NCBI GenBank assembly: GCA_009823395.1
Contig: CM020515.1
Span: forward strand, 7,052,489-7,116,488
Source of the DNA: Thamnaconus septentrionalis
Lineage: Eukaryota; Chordata; Actinopteri; Tetraodontiformes; Monacanthidae
DNA: 64,000 bases
Direction of reading: 5' to 3'
This document shows, piece after piece, positions 32,760 through 45,240 of the stretch (position 1 is the stretch's first letter; each line of letters starts with the position of its first letter). The notes under the pieces were generated by a model, which worked only from the letters and a program-made list of their open reading frames with translations, had not been told where the DNA came from and made no database searches. The position numbers were made by a program, and so were the translations under genes.

Positions 32760-34047
32760 CCGTTAGAGGGAAAAATGTCAAACGATGTGCAAGAAATTAC
32801 AATATTGTGCAGTCGGTCATTTAAAGAATCAAGAAACAACAACAAGGGATCGTTGAAACGGGACAACCCTGGCAGGTCTGTCATTGGGACGCTGCTGCTA
32901 AGCTAAGCTCGCTAACTGAGGCACACAGGGGTGGAGATAGTGGAGAAGTTTGTCTTTCTTCCATACAAATTCCTCCAGTTAGTGATCTCTGTCAAAACCT
33001 AACCTGCTTTACATGAAAGCACTCTGTTCAAGACTAAGAGTGCATCTCACCATTCATGCAGCGCACTCTGGCTCTACACACCACTCCTTCAGCACCACAG
33101 TGAAACGTATCAAAGGTGGCATTTCCAGTGTCGGGAGCCGAGCGCTACACAGAAATCGGCTGATAAGAAATTTACCCACCCATTTTCACCTCTATTTTAA
33201 GAGGCAACAAAAGGGTAGAAATACTACAACAGTGCAATGCACCTAGTAAAAAAAGTTCCAGATGTGTGTGCACACCGACCAAATGGCTGCACATTTTAAA
33301 CAGAATACGACAACTAGACGCAAAGACTGTGCGATTCATTTTCAAGAAAACAGACTTTGGAATGGACCGGGGAAAATAGAAATCACAGAGTGCAAATCCA
33401 CCTCTTACGTCACAAAACCAACTTTAAGCAAAAAACACACTGAGAAAAAGACTTTTTCGTTTCAAGCGCTCACGCTGGTCGGATGATGGAATCATCAGTG
33501 TGCAAGTCTAAGATAAAGTATAAGATTCCCCCCACCACAGGATGTTGCCCAGAGATCTCGGCGTCCCATCCGTGATGGTACAGTCTGAGGTGAGAGCAGG
33601 AGGTGTTGTCAAAGGACGGAGAGAGTCTCCAGCTACTTTCCCATCCCCAAATTAATAATCCAAAAAAATGCCACTTTGCTTTACTTCGTAGAAAGAAAAA
33701 CAATTGAATTGACAGCTAACAGCTAAAGACAGCTAAACAACATAGTCCTGGCATGCTGGAAGGGTAGAAGGAAGGGTTGGGAATAGCGCAGGTGTTCAAA
33801 TTTGTAGATTATTTGACGGGTTATTGTTGTTAATAACAAAAACAGATTTTTTTTTTTTTTCTATTTTTTTTTAAAAAAAAAAAAGGTTTTCTTGCAAATG
33901 GCTCAAGCGATGACTACAACTGCTCCGGTCAGTGTTGAATATACTTTCAAAAATAACCAAGACAAAAAATTGCAATAGCTTCCTTATGAATAAGTTGGGT
34001 TTTGAGTTCTGTAACGTTTTTAAGGGAATCGTGATTCGAGGAGACTT

Positions 34048-34554
34048 TAGCTACGTTACTATTTAAGTTATTCGCTAAATAAAAGCGGTATTTCTAAAAT
34101 TTCGACAAAGTAGAATTACGATTTGCAGGGTGTGAAGCTCATAAACCGTAATTCTCGCATAATCTCGTCCCACGAGATTTACGAGAATTGCATTTGCTTG
34201 TTTACGTTTGTTTGCCGTCAAGAACGGTTGTTTGATTTTTCTCCACGATTACTTGCGAAAAAAAATAATTTGACTCCTCCTCCGTCCAAACATAAAGCAC
34301 CATTTTCACGTGAAGGGAACTGGTCACGTGACCCCGTACGGCACGTCCGGTGACGTGGAAATGCGGAAAAAGTGTTTCCATGACACTTTTGCGATATACC
34401 ACCATATCAATACTTCTGAAAAATTACCTCATGAGAGCGTAAAAGCCTTTTAGTCATATTCGAGAGGTTTTTCGAAGTTTAGGTGTTTCCATGAACAGTT
34501 TTTACCGCGATATTAAGGTTTTGCGCAATTCTAGGGGTAATGGAAACGCAGCTA
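34048..34554. mobile_element. TA-flanked MITE, copy 3
   Basis: It begins TAGCTACGTTACTATT and ends GGTAATGGAAACGCAGCTA, about 507 bp. Internal blocks match copies 1 and 2 (GACAAAGTAGAATTACGATT, GTGTTTCCATGACACTTTTG, GCGCAATTCTAGGGGTAATG). It retains an inverted repeat around AATTCTCG-ATAATCTCGT. Confidence 0.8.
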
Positions 34555-34749
34555 ATGACTTTTGGCATTTAAAATGATTTGCCAGGTAGCATGAAAATCT
34601 AGAAAGGAGAATCCGACTGGTACAGATGCAGTTGGAATTAAACGAATCAGCACAGTTGGACATTTAACAAGACATTTCATAGACCAAAAATGAAGAAACA
34701 AATTGCCATTGTAACATTGCTACCGCAACCTTTACCCATGGCCTTCACA

Positions 34750-35300
34750 AGGAAGATTCCTCCTTTAGATCTAATCTAATTAAATGCAGCATTCCATCTT
34801 TATCAGCCGTAACCATCTTGACCACCCCGTACCCAAGCCCAACACCCCACCCAACTGGGAATCAATGGCGAAAAACCCTAACAACACCCAACCCCCACCT
34901 CCACCTCGCATACTAGGCCCCACCCAAAACCCCCCCAGGAGGATCTAGCATGAATGAAAAGTCCTTTGTGCATGCAAAATACCTGACACTCCCCATTCAG
35001 ATATATAATAATGAAAGAGCCCTTTGATCCGAGATCAATACTCGGCCGTAATCACTTGTTCAACCCCCAACCCGTAAAGCTCGAATTAAAGAAAGGGGGC
35101 AAAAAAAGAGACTCGTTTACCGCTCACGCAAGATTCTTCATGACTCCACCCATAAAGTCACAGACCCAAATGGAAAGTTCTACCTTATCAACACATCAAC
35201 TCCCCATTATCCTCGCCGGTGCCCCAATCCACCTCTGACCCACACACATCCCCCACCCCCATCAAGCCTCCAACAGTGAACTTGTTTGACCCCTTCCATC
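34750..35300. other. C-rich, G-poor strand-asymmetric stretch
   Basis: The plus strand is dominated by A and C, with many CCCC and CCAACCC runs (densest about 34810-34945 and 35205-35280). This differs from the balanced composition on either side. No gene or named repeat is recognised. Confidence 0.5.
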
Positions 35301-36344
35301 GCCGCCAGCCAACCTAAAGCCTGTGCCATTGGCTGCAACCATGGCAACAGGTTGGGGATGGGCGGAGAATGAAGATGGACGGACAGACGGGCAGACAACA
35401 AAGCGACATGCTTCACATTTTCTTGCGCAATTGTTTCCTTGCTTGTCATCTTTTCTCGTTGAATTTGTGTTTGCCTGCACCGACACTGGGACCCTCCCCG
35501 TGGTTGACCCTCCTTGACAGGCCTCACAACTTTTAAATTAAAGTACTGATAAGACGATTGACTGTTATTTTTTTTACATATTTTTTTTGCAACAACAGCA
35601 GTCTATAGGCACATGATTACCAAGTTGAGGAAGCTCATTTTAATGCCACGTTAATGTTGAAATATCAATGGATTCAGAGGTTGATGGAATTTTCCGACAA
35701 AATATGTTCCATGTCATCTTATGGGGGGGACCGAAACGACGAAAAGGGAATTTCTGAGGTGCAGAAGGAAACGTGTTGCCGATAGAGCCAGACACAAGAA
35801 GCGGAAACTGTTGTGCCTCGCCGTCGCTGAACGCTCACTCGCCCATTGGAACAATGGAGCAAGAAAGCAGAGGAAAAAAGAGGAGCCAAGAGAATGAAAA
35901 GAGTGCGGTCCTCGAGGATGAGGAGAGCCGGGGAAGGCACTGCTTCAGGGAGGGGTCAGAGGGCAAGGGTTAGCGGCGCTCAGGCCAGACAGAGGGGGCC
36001 CCACCGGGACGACACAGAGGCATGTCGGTGTGTGAGGGCTGTCCTGAGCTTCAAAAAGCCAGAATGGCCAATGAGTAGAAGATTTGCTACGGTTTAACGA
36101 GGAAAAGCAAAAGATCAGAGGAATGTATTACTGAAAGTGCCATAAAAATATTTAAATGGAGCCCACTGCTTTATTGGACTAGTAAAAAGGGAACTAAACC
36201 AAAGTGAGTGTTGCACAATGACACTGGATCATTAACCTTTTTAAAGAGAAGACATTGACGGTCTGTTTGTCGATAGCTCACGGTCAAGTCTTTTCTATCC
36301 GCACCTAACTTCCACAGTCAAATGAAACCTTTTGAGCTTTCATT

Positions 36345-36817
36345 CGGGATGCAAATTATCGATGAATTCATTAATTGTTAGTTGATTGACCTTATCGATC
36401 AATTAATGATTAATTGATAAACAGCGATTTTTCCTGAGAACCTAAATTTCACGATGAAAAATGTGGAAGGAAGACATTATTTAACCCTTCAATAATGTTG
36501 AGGGTCCAATGTGACCCATTTTTACAATAGAAAACAGTAAAAACACCCTAAACATTTATCCTCTGACTTTAAGTTGACTTCTAATGGGTCACATTTCAAC
36601 TTATTATTTATTTTTTTTAAAGTTGTTTAAAAGTAACTTGTTCTAGGTATATTATGACCATCACAGTATCTACAGGTGAATTGCTCTTTCCTGCCACTAC
36701 ATTGTTATAATGATATTAACTACCTGTGTAAAAATGTTCAATCAATTGCAACTAATTTAATCGATTAAATTCTTAATCAAGAATTAATCGATTACTGATG
36801 AATTATTAACATCCCTA
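36345..36817. mobile_element. AT-rich hAT-like MITE (probable)
   Basis: The left end (GGGATGCAAATTATCGATGA) and the reverse complement of the right end (TAGGGATGTTAATAATTCAT) both start with GGGATG. Both are followed by ATCGAT/AATCGATTAA-type palindromic text, a pattern typical of small vertebrate hAT elements. The target duplication is not clear. The middle (36480-36610) contains a separate inverted motif, GGGTCCAATGTGACCC / GGGTCACATT, perhaps a nested piece. Confidence 0.45.
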
Positions 36818-37986
36818 CTTCCAACACAAATATTGGTTGTTGTTTTTTTTTGTTTGTTTGGTTTTAAAAAGTCATCAGACCTTCTTTGCCTTGAGATTCT
36901 TATAGAAATTGTGTGGATGCAACTAGCTCATAAAGTTGGGTCAGGAGGCGGAACCTGGGCAAGAACCCTGAATGGATAGTTTTTCCATTGCTGCCAAGGC
37001 TTGATTGCTGCACTTTGGGCACAGCGCAGAAATGACTGCGAATTCGCAGAAGTGGCAGAAATGACTGCAAATTCAGAATCTCCATTTATTTTGAATTTAT
37101 GCATTCTTTGGAAATCTCCAAATTACAGTGTAAATTACTTGAAAATGACAAACGTGAATAAAAGTTTTTTAATTGCTGTTTGGTCGGCAGATAGCCATGA
37201 GGAGATTACCGGGAACCTACTAATCATTTCTCCCGCCACAAACGCGTTTGTTTCGCAAACATCTGCCTTAATCTACACGGTGCTGTGTAGTTTGATATGT
37301 AAAACACTAGAAAGGAGTTTCTCGGAAACTGTGTGTTTGTCGTAGGACTGAAAGCAAAAATTGTTTTTAAGAGGATTAAGCCACAGTCAGGCAATGACAG
37401 ATTAAAAATGCTTTAAATTCAACAAAAGCTGTTCCCAGCATTCTAGTGATACACATAAACATATGCGTATATCAACACAAACACAAACAGAATCACTGGG
37501 GCATCATGTAATTTACAGATTAAAGAGTGAAAAAGTATTCTATTGAAAGACAATATAGTAGTTATTGAGAATGATGTGTGTGTGTGTGTGTGTGTGTGTT
37601 ATTTAGCGTATTCAACCTCACGACTTGAATTTTTAGCACTGGAAAGGGCACGTTTGCGATGACATTTTCAAGCACGGCACATGTAACGCAAATGCCAAAA
37701 GCAGATTGACAATCTGTGTGCTTCGTCAAGCTAAGATGAGTCAATGAACCGGTGCCGAATTTTATCAAAACACCGCACTCATGATGCGTGCAAGGAGATG
37801 TAGTGTTTCCAGTTCAAGCATTATTTTACCAGCAGTGTATCACAGCATGGAGATACAAGGACAAAGCAGGAAGGGTCAATATCACTATGAAGTGCCGGGA
37901 TGCACCTCACCAGGCATAAGCCTCTGAGGAACGATGAAGTAGGTACAAAAAAAAACAAAAAAACTAGAGTTCTGAAAAAGTGTTCT

Positions 37987-37987
<1 letters not shown>

Positions 37988-38074
<87 letters not shown>
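37988..38074. repeat. (AC)n microsatellite, 87 bp
   Basis: An uninterrupted AC dinucleotide tract; the (VC)n and (TH)n open frames here are artefacts. Confidence 0.97.
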
Positions 38075-38075
<1 letters not shown>

Positions 38076-40589
38076 CCCTTAATCCACAGTTTTACAGCAC
38101 AGAGCAATGGCTCCTGTCAGCAAGGATCTCGAGTGACCTCACTAACAAACAGCATGACAAACCACAGCGCCTCCAGTCTACGCTAACCAGATCAGTGCAA
38201 AAGACCGGACGGACAACGTGGAAGAGCCGCTGCAGGAGCCACTCTGTGCGATTTCACGGCGAGCGTCGTCCACGTACGCAGACACCTGTCACCGTTCAAA
38301 GGTGCACGTTTGAAGTGTGGGCTAATCAATAAGAAGTTAGACTTAATTGGACTTACTCAACCACTGGCGAATTAGCTTAGCCTACCACTCATAGCAATTT
38401 TTCAAAACCATCAAAGAAAAAATGACAAAGACACGGCGATTACCGGCCCTTTGTGAGACAGTTATGTGAATTTCAAGGCTCATCCGTCACTGCTGCAACA
38501 TCAAGTGTCCACTTCGGCAATTACCTGTCATCATTACTAAACCACTACAACGCAGCCCGTGCTCAAACGTCCTCCCGTGTGAAGGCAACTCGGGCTACAG
38601 GATGGAGGGCCACAGAAGTGCACAGGGTTAATATTTTATAAGAGCTATCTAGCCCGCATAAAATCGCAACTGAATTTTTCATTGCGAATGGCGAGGAAGG
38701 AGCGGGCTGGACAACCAAACAAAAATCATGCAAGCCTCCTGTACGAACTCTTCCTTGTGTCACCTCTCACCGAAATTTCCAGCCCCCCCCAAAAAATCAC
38801 ACCATCAGTAAGGAGCTCGGCAACAGGGTGGGTACAGCGTACAAGAATGAGATGTCTGCGGGGAAGTAGAGGAATGTGGTCAGGGAAAGAAGCAGGCAGG
38901 GCTGCAGAAGCATCTGACTTAATTACAGGTGATGTAGGTGCAAGGTATCTATTATGCCCGTTTCATGAAAGAATCAATTAAACTATACTCTCACAAGAAG
39001 AGCATTAGGTTTAAAACTTTTGAATCAAGTGATCCGACAAGGCAGAGATGATACGTCTTTTTTTTTTTTTCACTTTCTTTAAAGATTTCTACATTTCTGT
39101 TTTACCTACGACCGCAGTATCTCGTCTCTCTCTCTTTCTTCCCATTACGCAGCCTCCCTATCCTCTCTCCATTTCACCCCTTTTCCCTATCTCCCCTCCG
39201 GTCCTCCTGAAGCTGGAGACTGAGGGGATGAAACGCACCGTACGAGCTTTAAATAGACCGACAAGCAGGGGTAGGAAGCAAGGACAGAGGAGGGAAGGAA
39301 GGTGGAAAACGCGAGGGGGAGAACAGAAAGAAAGAGGAGCAAGCACGATGGAGGGGCTCTGATGCTGGCAAGGCGCCGGCTGACGAGTGTGTGGCAGGAC
39401 AGAACTTGAAGGGAAACGTTTACTTGCGTGCAAATAAAAAAAAGAAGTTTGCCACAAGTGTGGCAAAAGAGAAGAGGAAGAAAGGAAGAATACACCTTTA
39501 AAGAGCAGGTCCACAAAGAGTCACGTAGGACGGCAAGCTGCTGCGGAGCTCTCTGTGGGTTAGTGATGTCTGACAGCTGATGTCACAGTTGGTGGATGTC
39601 AAGGCGCGCCCCAGCACCATGGCCATAAAAACAGAAGGCAACCTCAGATGCTTAGTTGGCACAGTGGGAAAACAGAATATGAGCCTTATTATTTAATGGA
39701 CTTCTTTAATGCCTTTGACAGAAATTGAAACTGGGAATGTTAAACTGTGTGTCAGTCAGTCAGTCAGAGAAGTTCATGCAGCAAAAACACAAAATAAAAT
39801 AAAACGAAAATCAGCACTTGTCCTTCACCTATTTAACTTGCTTCTGCTCAGGAAACAGTCTTGTGTCCCCTTGCCCATGATCTGAATACACCACTATCAT
39901 GATAATGTGCAGCAATCATATATTGTCGATGAAATCACACTGTCATTTCTTCTGATAAGATTTCTGCGGAACGGAATAAAAATACTCACGCAAGACTGAA
40001 ATCGAGAGAGATGCCCCCTTGCTGTCATTGCTCTCTTATTTCCCCAGCATTATGGGGGAAAGGTCATCTCACCCACTTCCTATAACCTTACCCTTCTGCA
40101 CCGCAAAAACAGTTTTAAAACTGGTGAATTTCAACCAATCAAAATTTAATAGATATGTCATCATTGTGGGTTGGGCTGACAGCTGGATGTGTTCTACAAA
40201 GCCAAGTTATACAATATGCATGTGCCGTCTTCTCTGCTTCCACTATCTATTTATTTCTTATACAGCATATGGACCAGGGCTAAATTATTCTGTCTCTAAC
40301 ATAATTATTTTTTATCATTTCACAGAGGCTTTTATGTCATATTATATCATTAAATCATATCATATATCATATCATATTCAGATTTTTTTTCTGAAATTGT
40401 GATGACAGCTAGTTCTATTTTTCTTCCTGGCATCTTATTTATCTAGCTCATGTTATGAAAATAATTACAGTTAATGGTAATTATGACAATCAATATTCTT
40501 CAAATCAGCAGTAACTCGCAGGGCAAACGTGGACGCGAAGGAGGAATTCACCTCTTCAGCGTCGTCTAATTTGCCAGTGTGTGTTATGT

Positions 40590-41020
40590 TAAAACGGGGT
40601 TTGCAAAAGTTTATGCTGTACAAAAGACGCCGCGAAACGAGTTGTGCGGACGGCGGGAGCCTTCGGTTCTGGAATTCATTTATGGTAAAGAGAGGAGGGG
40701 GTTGCCGGCAACAGCACGGGCCAAAGTTCAGGCTCTGTTCTCTGCTCTGACCCCGCCCGCCTGCAGCTCCGCGGCCCGTGCACGGGCGTCCATTTTGGAC
40801 AGGCGAGAATCCCCATTTTGAGTCGGTGAGGACGGATTCACGGCCCCCTTCTGCCACCGCGGGCGGCGGACTCGTCCGTCCAGTCGTGACCAGATTAACA
40901 TATATCGCCGCATACGCATCAGTTTCGTTTCGTTTCGTCGTCACCGGCGGCACCCGGTGGTTTTAATTTTGGAGAGAGCCGAGCGGGCGGTGCTGTCACG
41001 CCGTTGACAATGCGAGCGGC
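40590..41020. promoter_or_regulatory. CpG-rich cluster 1
   Basis: GC-rich with many CG dinucleotides in otherwise AT-rich surroundings, and CCATTTTG (YY1-like) motifs just inside and after it (40792, 41247). No first exon or TATA box can be assigned. It may be an internal promoter or enhancer of igf2bp1. Confidence 0.3.
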
Positions 41021-42379
41021 GCCGCAAAGGCCCATTCAACTTTATCGAACGCACCTTGCCATAAAATATGACTAATGGGCGAAACCATGTGGATTAAACG
41101 GGTTATGCCGTTTCAATCATTTTAACCGCGTAGGGCTCTGTGGTGAGGCTGGGTTAAGTCGCTCACCTTTCCCCACCAAGCCTTCCCCTGGCTGTGTTAC
41201 GCCCACTCCTCAGCCCCCCCGCCCCCTCTACTCGCTCCACACTCGCCATTTTGTGATGCCTATAGCCATTTCATGTTATGGACACAGCCGGGCGGGGGAA
41301 GAGCAGGCCCGCACGAGCACAGTGCGTTCACTGTATGGATTTAATGTGAGCGGAAGACAGGGTTGAAAGATAGGCGACGTTTCTGTCACCATGCTAAAAA
41401 ATGTTTAAAAAAATCGATAGTGAGGTGATTATTGCCACATGGCGATGATCACCGAGGACACTAAACCCTCCCCCACCCCTCGCCCCCTGCCCTACCTCCC
41501 AGCTCCAAATGTTAGTTACGGTAACAACGCGTTAGGTGACGGGTGCGGGGGAAATGACATACAAGAAGACAATTGCCAAGCCTGAAATTAAACATAAAAT
41601 GGTCGGCACACTTGACGCGAGATCAAAACGGAAAACCTATCCCGATTGTGACATATTCACGTGAACGTGCAACAAGAACGGTGAGCAGAACGACGGCTGA
41701 CGACTGAATAGCCGACCAGTGAACGTATCAACTTCACGTTAAGCTTGTTTCTGTCGTACTTCTGAATGCGCCGTTTCCGCACAGTGAGACAGTTTCTGAT
41801 CTGAAGCTCTTTATAAGCACACTGCAGAAACTATTCCTCTCACACAATACAACCCCACACACACACACACACACACGCGCGTACATGTGCGCGCAAGTAA
41901 GCAGCCATGTTGACCAACGCCCATTTACTACGACAATGAATCACATGACGGCGGACAATTCGCCAGGAAAAGCACGAACGTAAAAAGCCCACTTCGTGTG
42001 CATGTGCTCGCGCCACAGTCACACGAATACGAGTCGTGTTGTGCACGCACTTTGTTGAGCTGTTGGACCTCCATGGGTGCGCAACGGCACAGTAATTCCC
42101 CCCCAATCCGAGCCATCTGTTTCACCTCACAGCTGCTGCTGTAATTATTTGGCCAAAGGGGGGACGCAATGAGCACATAGACAAACATTTAGATAACCTA
42201 GATATTAATAATTATTAGGCTACTGATTGCAGACTTCACGTTTGTTCAAAACCAATCAGCCTGCTGTACGTAACAGTGCACGTATATTGTGGGTGCACGC
42301 GCATCCTCCAGACAGGCCTAAGTCACCGTTAGAATGTGTGTGTGCAAACGTATAAGTGTGCGTATACACACACACACAG

Positions 42380-42730
42380 CTACAGACTGCACAAACAACG
42401 GGGTCATTCGGACCCCCGTTTCCGTTGATCGCGCGCACCCTCCACCGTGCTCGTTTACACGTCGCGTCGCGTGCGCGAAGAGAGGACGAGTCGGCGCGCG
42501 AGGTCTCCCCATTCACAAAGTACCGCCGGGCTCTTTACTACAGCGGCGAGGCGCGAGAGATGGGCGGGGCTGCGAGTGGCTCGCGCAGCTCTCCGCGAGG
42601 CAGAGGAAAGGAGGAGAGCAGAAGAAGAAGAGGAGGGGGAGGAATGGGAGGGTTTAGCCTACTATAGAATGTGTGCCATGAGCGGCTGAACTGCTGCTGC
42701 TGCTGCTGCTGTGGCGGCGGGAAGGGAAGA
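42380..42730. promoter_or_regulatory. CpG-rich cluster 2 with (CTG)n
   Basis: Dense CG dinucleotides, GGGCGGGGC (Sp1-like) at about 42561 and a run of seven CTG units at about 42690. The open frames on both strands have no recognisable domain. Confidence 0.3.
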
Positions 42731-44899
42731 ATGTCGGTACTGGCTTCCTGTTATGAGTCTATATTATCGGGCTCTCCCCTTCCCTCCCACCCTCCCAACA
42801 CACTCATTTCGGGGAGAGGCACCGATTAGTTCGCCCCGGAGCCCGGTACACAGGTCGACCACAGGTTGGAGTTAATGAGAAAAAACAAGTTCACCCACGT
42901 CCGCGTCGATTCCGACACCGGAAACGAGAACTTTCTCGTCGAGCAGCTGCTGCTGCTGAACCCGAGCTGAGCGTTCAGATATTAAGCCCCCCCCCTTTAT
43001 TGGTGTGAACGTTTCGACTCTCGACATTCTGGGGCAGAAAACAGCGGTTCACACAATGCACCGTTCTCAATACAAATAGGAAGGCTAACCTGTTCTTTAT
43101 GTGTTTTAAACGTTAAAAGGTAGTGCTAACCACAAGGAATAAACGAGCTTAAATCCCAGAGAACAAGCGAAGATTAAAATGGCGGCCGAAGAAGCCTGTG
43201 ACTGGATTTAACTAATTAGGAAGAGTCGATGCCTGGGTCACATCGAACTATCAAAACAGTGGCAAAGGTGCACATTTAAGATTGTCCAGAGAAGGAGCAA
43301 ACGTCTTAAAGGTATATATCAAAATTAAATAGAAAAGGGGCAGGCTAAGAACTTCAATTATCAGTGGAGCAACTTTTTTGGGGAAAACAAGGCAAGGTCA
43401 AACTTCCAGGACTACTATAAAGTCACGGAAGTTGTGATCAAGTTTTGCCACAATTTATCACAGAGTACAAAATAAATGTTAACTGAAAACCCAGCCCATC
43501 AAAGAAAAAAAGGTCACTGTCACTGAAAGTTTATAATTTCTTTTCAACTGAAAAATCTTACAAACAAGAAAAACTGTGAGAGGACATTTTTGAATGTACA
43601 ACAAGGGAGAAGTAAATTAAGTTGATCTAAATTTCTGCCCTAAAATACAGCCTGACTACATTACAAAAATATGTGAATGTGAAAACACTTTTTTACATTC
43701 TCTTCTGCCATTTATGAATGTTTAGAAATTGCTGCACATCAGGAAAAAACAGTAACGATGGCTTGATAGAAAAACAAAGGCATTCTTTCTTAGAGCAAAA
43801 TTGACTGTCAGTATTTTTTTTCCTCCGAATCAAAGAATTGAATTAAAATGTAATAATTAAGTTGGTCACATTTGATAATTAACTTTTCAGCACAGACGAA
43901 TTCATGTAATTTTGGTGCATAGTATAAACAACACATGAAGGTGAAACAGTTTTCTTTGATTCAAGATAACATGTTCCAACTATTGAAGGACTTACAGGAC
44001 TGGCCTGCGATAAAACAATAGGTCATCAAGAAAAATGAAAGTATCACACTTAGGAAAATTTTTATCAATAAACTATTAGAAATCAAATTAAATTGCTTGA
44101 ATCCCTCATCTGTATCCTTAAACCTTAACAGCAATATGTTATTTGGCAAGAAAGCTGCTCAATATTCTGGAAACCTATTTCTAAAATTCAAAAATTAAGA
44201 GTAGATAATTCTTTCCACAATTTATTCATGACATCTCAGCAGGTCAAACAAATTAGAGCTGGAAGATTACTTGACCTTAACAAACATGACTCTTCTTCAG
44301 TTTAATCCAGTCACTGTTATTTTACTCAGGTCTCAAAAGATTGGTTTTACTCCCCTGTATTATGAAGCCCCTGCAAAACTACAGTGTGAAAAGGTTCTTT
44401 TTTTTTTTTTTTAGCTTTGAAAACTCTTCTAATACAAACTGACAGCAGATTCAGCAGAGCGCAAATTACAAATATAGGTAAATCTAATTTGTCTACATTC
44501 GTTACATTGACTCTAAATTGTCAGCTTCAACCGTTGATTCTGAAAGAAATGTGTTGATTAGATTCAATAAAGAAAAAAAAAAGCCTTAAAAAAAATGTCC
44601 AAAGATAATGTACCAAATTTCAGTCGATGTCATTTTGCTCACACAAGCTCATCTTTCTTTTGTTTTCCAAAAAATGAAAATCATAATCCTATGCCTTTCG
44701 TTCTGTCTTGTCTTTTTTCCTCCCTTTTCTTTTTTTTTCTGAAGAGGGTGCGTTTCCTGGAATAAGAAAATGGAAAGCGGACGTATGGGGGCCCAGCCTC
44801 CGTGCACCCCTCTTACAAAACAAAATGGGGGAGAAAGAGGAAGACAAGAGAGAAGGAGGGAGTTCCTGCTTTGTCTAAATGAGATCCAGTGCGTGTGTA

Positions 44900-45240
44900 T
44901 TCGCGTGTGCATGCTGGTTCGCTGGCGAAGCGGGCGGGCTTGCGGGGCGGGAGCGCGCACGGTGGTGTGTGCGTGACGTCAGCATCAACTTTGTTTTGAA
45001 TCAGCGAAGGAGCGAGGCGGGACCAAGCGCAGCCTATAGGAGGGCTGGGAGGAAAGGGGCCCGTCTCTACATCACACTGCCATAGACATAGATTGGACGC
45101 GCGCACACACCAGCACACACACACCTCGCCTCTTGAATTTCACTCCCTCGTTTGCTGCTCTGAACAGCAGAGGGCTGCCTGAGTCACTGTGTTCTTCCAC
45201 GACGCGGACCGCAGTGCTGCCACAGAGAGGTTGCTCTCGC
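44900..45240. promoter_or_regulatory. CpG-rich cluster 3 with CRE-like site
   Basis: GC-rich, containing GTGACGTCAGC at about 44983 (CRE/ATF palindrome) and GGGGCGGGAGCG. It sits between two copies of a 36-42 bp direct repeat (44382 and 45252). Confidence 0.3.

Noticed and set aside
43179..43211. Short frame ATGGCGGCCGAAGAAGCC ending in TAA
   Set aside because: Only ten residues; the ATGGCGGC text resembles a YY1 site near a promoter rather than a gene.
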